From Natrinema mahii (GTDB taxonomy: Archaea; Halobacteriota; Halobacteria; Halobacteriales; Natrialbaceae): a stretch of 64,000 bases of DNA. Position 1 is the first letter of the stretch; every line of letters begins with the position of its first letter. A program made the translations under genes and the position numbers. This document shows, one piece after another, positions 62,176 to 64,000 of the stretch. The notes under the pieces were generated by a model that was not told where the DNA came from, ran no database searches, and saw only the letters and a list, made by a program, of their open reading frames with translations. The stretch spans positions 62,001 through 126,000 of the forward strand of contig JHUT02000004.1 in assembly GCA_000690595.2 (NCBI GenBank). Direction: 5' to 3'.

Positions 62176-63288
62176 TCACAGCCCGGCGACGTCCTCGATC
62201 GCGTCGGTCAGCTCTTTGATCGACTCGAGGTCGTGTTCGCCCATGTGGCCGATGCGGAAGGTCTTCTCGCCGAGTTGCGAGCCGTAGCCGTTCGAGAAGA
62301 CGAAGTCGTACTCCTCGGAGACGGCCTCGATGGTCTCGGCAACGTCGATGCCCTGCGTGTTCTCGATGCAGCTGACCGTCTGGGACTCGTAGCCCTCCTC
62401 GGGGAACATGTCTAAGTGGTCACGCGCCCACTCGCGGGTGTACTCGGCCATCTCGCGGTGGCGCTCGTCCCGGGCGTCGTGGCCCTCGGAGAGCATGTGT
62501 TTCATCTGCTTGCGATACGCGAGCATGATCGGGATCGCCGGCGTGGAGTGAGTCTGGCCCTTCCGCTCGTAGTAGTCGATCGTCCGCTGGAAGCCGCCGT
62601 ACCACGACGCGGAGTCTTTCTCGAGTTCGCGCTCGTAGGCGTCGTCGCTGACGACACAGACTGCGAGTCCGGGGGGCATCGCGAACGCCTTCTGGGTCGA
62701 GGCGAAGATGACGTCGATATTGTGTTCGTCGATATCGACGTAGTCCCCGCCCAGCGAGGAGACGGCGTCGACGACGAAGTAGGTGTCCGGATACTCGGCG
62801 ACGACGTCGCCGATCTCCTCGATCGGGTTGCGCACGCCCGTCGAGGACTCGTTCATGACGGTCGCGACGACATCGTAGTGTTTGTCGCTTTCCTCGAGCG
62901 TCTCGCGGATGTCCTCGGGTTTGATCGCCTGCCCCCACTCGTACTCGAGGCGATCGACGTTCTTCCCGAGCCGCTCGGCGACGTTGGCGTGGCGCTCGCT
63001 GAAGCTGCCACAGGTCGGCACGAGGATGTTCTCGTCGACGAGATTGAGCGTCGAGGCCTCCCAGAACTCCGTGCCCGATCCGGTCAGGATGACGACCTCG
63101 TTGTCGGTGCCGAGGAACTCCTTGGTGTCCTCGACGATGGTCGTATAGAGGTCGGTCATCCGGTCCATCCGGTGGCCGAACATCGGCTCGCACATCGACT
63201 CGATGACGTCCTCGCGCACCTCGGTCGGGCCCGGAATATACAGCGTCTTGTCGGGGTAGTCGCCCGTGTATTCGCGTTTTTCGGTCAC
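62176..63288 (-). CDS. PLP-dependent aminotransferase (alanine-glyoxylate type)
   Basis: A 370-residue class V aminotransferase of the alanine-glyoxylate/serine-pyruvate group. Visible: the start TEKREYTGDYPDKTLYIPGPTEV, GTGTEFWEASTLNLVDE-like phosphate-site glycines (LTGSGTEFWEAS), cofactor Asp in FVVDAVSSLGGDYVDI, and the PLP-binding Lys in FASTQKAFAMPPG near 190. The GTG at 63288 was chosen for the upstream GGTGAT ribosome site at about 63295-63300 on the minus strand and family match. Specific substrate is uncertain. Confidence 0.9.
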   Translation of the reverse strand: MTEKREYTGDYPDKTLYIPGPTEVREDVIESMCEPMFGHRMDRMTDLYTTIVEDTKEFLGTDNEVVILTGSGTEFWEASTLNLVDENILVPTCGSFSERHANVAERLGKNVDRLEYEWGQAIKPEDIRETLEESDKHYDVVATVMNESSTGVRNPIEEIGDVVAEYPDTYFVVDAVSSLGGDYVDIDEHNIDVIFASTQKAFAMPPGLAVCVVSDDAYERELEKDSASWYGGFQRTIDYYERKGQTHSTPAIPIMLAYRKQMKHMLSEGHDARDERHREMAEYTREWARDHLDMFPEEGYESQTVSCIENTQGIDVAETIEAVSEEYDFVFSNGYGSQLGEKTFRIGHMGEHDLESIKELTDAIEDVAGL

Positions 63289-63430
63289 GGATATCACCTG
63301 ATACGGGCTACTGCGAAGCGAGGCGGTATGGTACTTTTGATGCCATCCTGAGAGCGCGGCGCACCGGCGAGAAGGCACCCCTCCGCGAGCAGGCGGGGCG
63401 ACTCGATCGGGGACGCGACCGCCGCTCGAG

Positions 63431-64000
63431 CTACTCGCCGCTTCGGACTCGGATAGTCCCCTGCATGATGGTGTAATGCGGGTGGCAGACGTACGTGGCC
63501 ATCTCCTCGCTGGCGGTGACCGTCAGCCGCTGGCCCTCGTCGGGCTCGGCGACCAGTTCGGTCTCGAGACCGTCGACGACGTCCTCGTTTTCGTCCCAGA
63601 TCTCGATGTTGTGTAGGGCGCCGTCTCCCTCGGTCCAGCCGATCGTGTACTCCGCGCCCGCCTCGAGAACGAGCGTCGGGTTCGCGACCCCCTCGATCGC
63701 GGACGGCTCGAGGCCGACCCATTCGGCGGTCTCCCCGCTGAACAGGATCTCCGTTCCGGGTTCGATCTCGTACTCGCGATCGGTCTCGGTCGGTTCGGTC
63801 CCCTCGTCCTCGGGGTCGGTCTCCGAATCGTCGTCGTCGGCGGTATCGGCACCGTCCGACGCCGCGTCACCGTCGGCCCCGTCCGCTCCCGACCCGTCGC
63901 CTCCATCGGTCTCGTCCCCGGTCTTGGGTTCGTCGCCATCGCTGTCATCGGTCGAACCGCCGGGATCGTCGTCGGTCGTACTTTCGTCCAGACACCCCGC
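63431..64000 (-). CDS. Blue-copper (halocyanin-like) lipoprotein, partial
   Basis: The frame runs off the window end and lacks its start; 190 codons are present. The N-terminal AGCLDE is a lipobox, so only a signal peptide is missing. A long Asp/Thr-rich linker (about 5-85) follows. The cupredoxin domain has the copper ligands His (ALHNIEIW) and Cys-His-Met (VCHPHYTIM) near the end, after YTIGWTEGDG. It would be an electron carrier at the outer membrane face. Confidence 0.9.
   Translation of the reverse strand, partial: AGCLDESTTDDDPGGSTDDSDGDEPKTGDETDGGDGSGADGADGDAASDGADTADDDDSETDPEDEGTEPTETDREYEIEPGTEILFSGETAEWVGLEPSAIEGVANPTLVLEAGAEYTIGWTEGDGALHNIEIWDENEDVVDGLETELVAEPDEGQRLTVTASEEMATYVCHPHYTIMQGTIRVRSGE

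Noticed and set aside
1-64000. tRNA and rRNA genes
   Set aside because: I looked at the intergenic gaps for cloverleaf-like or rRNA-conserved stretches and saw none; a covariance-model scan would be needed to be certain.

Overview
The window is about 64 kb of a haloarchaeal chromosome. Evidence: very high GC with strong GC preference at third codon positions; CTCGAG-rich coding sequence; acidic proteins; archaeal replication and transcription genes (PCNA, PriL, an RFC subunit, Orc1/Cdc6, Hjc, TBP, aIF1A); the halophile-specific fused TatC (TatCt); HalOD1 and bacterio-opsin-activator (HTH_10) regulators; and near-leaderless promoters with a TATA box 25-30 bp before the start codon. The content suggests an extreme halophile of the Natrialbales or a related order. 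I cannot name the species.

Layout. (1) 1-4.4 kb: an NrfD-type membrane subunit of a redox complex, a 10-TM putative metal exporter behind a perfect 16-bp palindrome, a wHTH regulator and a small zinc-ribbon protein. (2) 4.4-7.2 kb: an accessory island downstream of uvrB. It holds two homologous BECR-like toxin tips, each followed by a different helical protein that may be its immunity partner, with decayed gene pieces and a 59-bp identical segment at a recombination junction. (3) 7.2-19.7 kb: uvrB, a DUF4397 secreted protein, an Orc1/Cdc6 protein, a HhH-MutS-like ATPase, a DUF368 lipid-carrier transporter candidate, small proteins, a LarE-like tail and assimilatory nitrate reductase. (4) 20-28.2 kb: tatC and tatCt divergently arranged, then RHH, rlmE, pcn, HalOD1, hydrolase and priL. 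(5) 28.2-38.9 kb: a MITE-like palindrome, SWIM protein, acyl-CoA dehydrogenase, hjc, CPBP protease, and a 1,500-residue multi-PAS/GAF bacterio-opsin-activator protein facing HalOD1 and PAS genes. (6) 38.9-48.9 kb: S-adenosylhomocysteine metabolism (ahcY and a SAH/MTA deaminase), acidic secreted proteins, SpoIIM-like protein, and a copper cluster (P1B-ATPase, Lrp/TRASH regulator, CopZ-like chaperone, Met/His-rich SHOCT protein). (7) 48.9-64 kb: hisG, tbp, a tRNA G10 methyltransferase, thioesterase, RFC small subunit, rnz, a DUF460 protein, aIF1A, a Tat-exported subtilase, an aminotransferase whose 3' end is duplicated beside a structured repeat, and a blue-copper lipoprotein cut by the window end.

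How the parts relate. Housekeeping genes dominate. Several support DNA replication and repair (Orc, PCNA, PriL, RFC, Hjc, UvrB, MutS-like). RlmE and Trm-G10 make S-adenosylhomocysteine, which the ahcY and deaminase genes can consume. The copper genes form a self-contained homeostasis set. The less ordinary signals are the toxin/immunity remnants, three families of dispersed repeat (one with covarying hairpins), a solo IS200/IS605-type end, and several palindromes placed between TATA boxes and start codons. No tRNA, rRNA, CRISPR array or intact transposase gene was seen.
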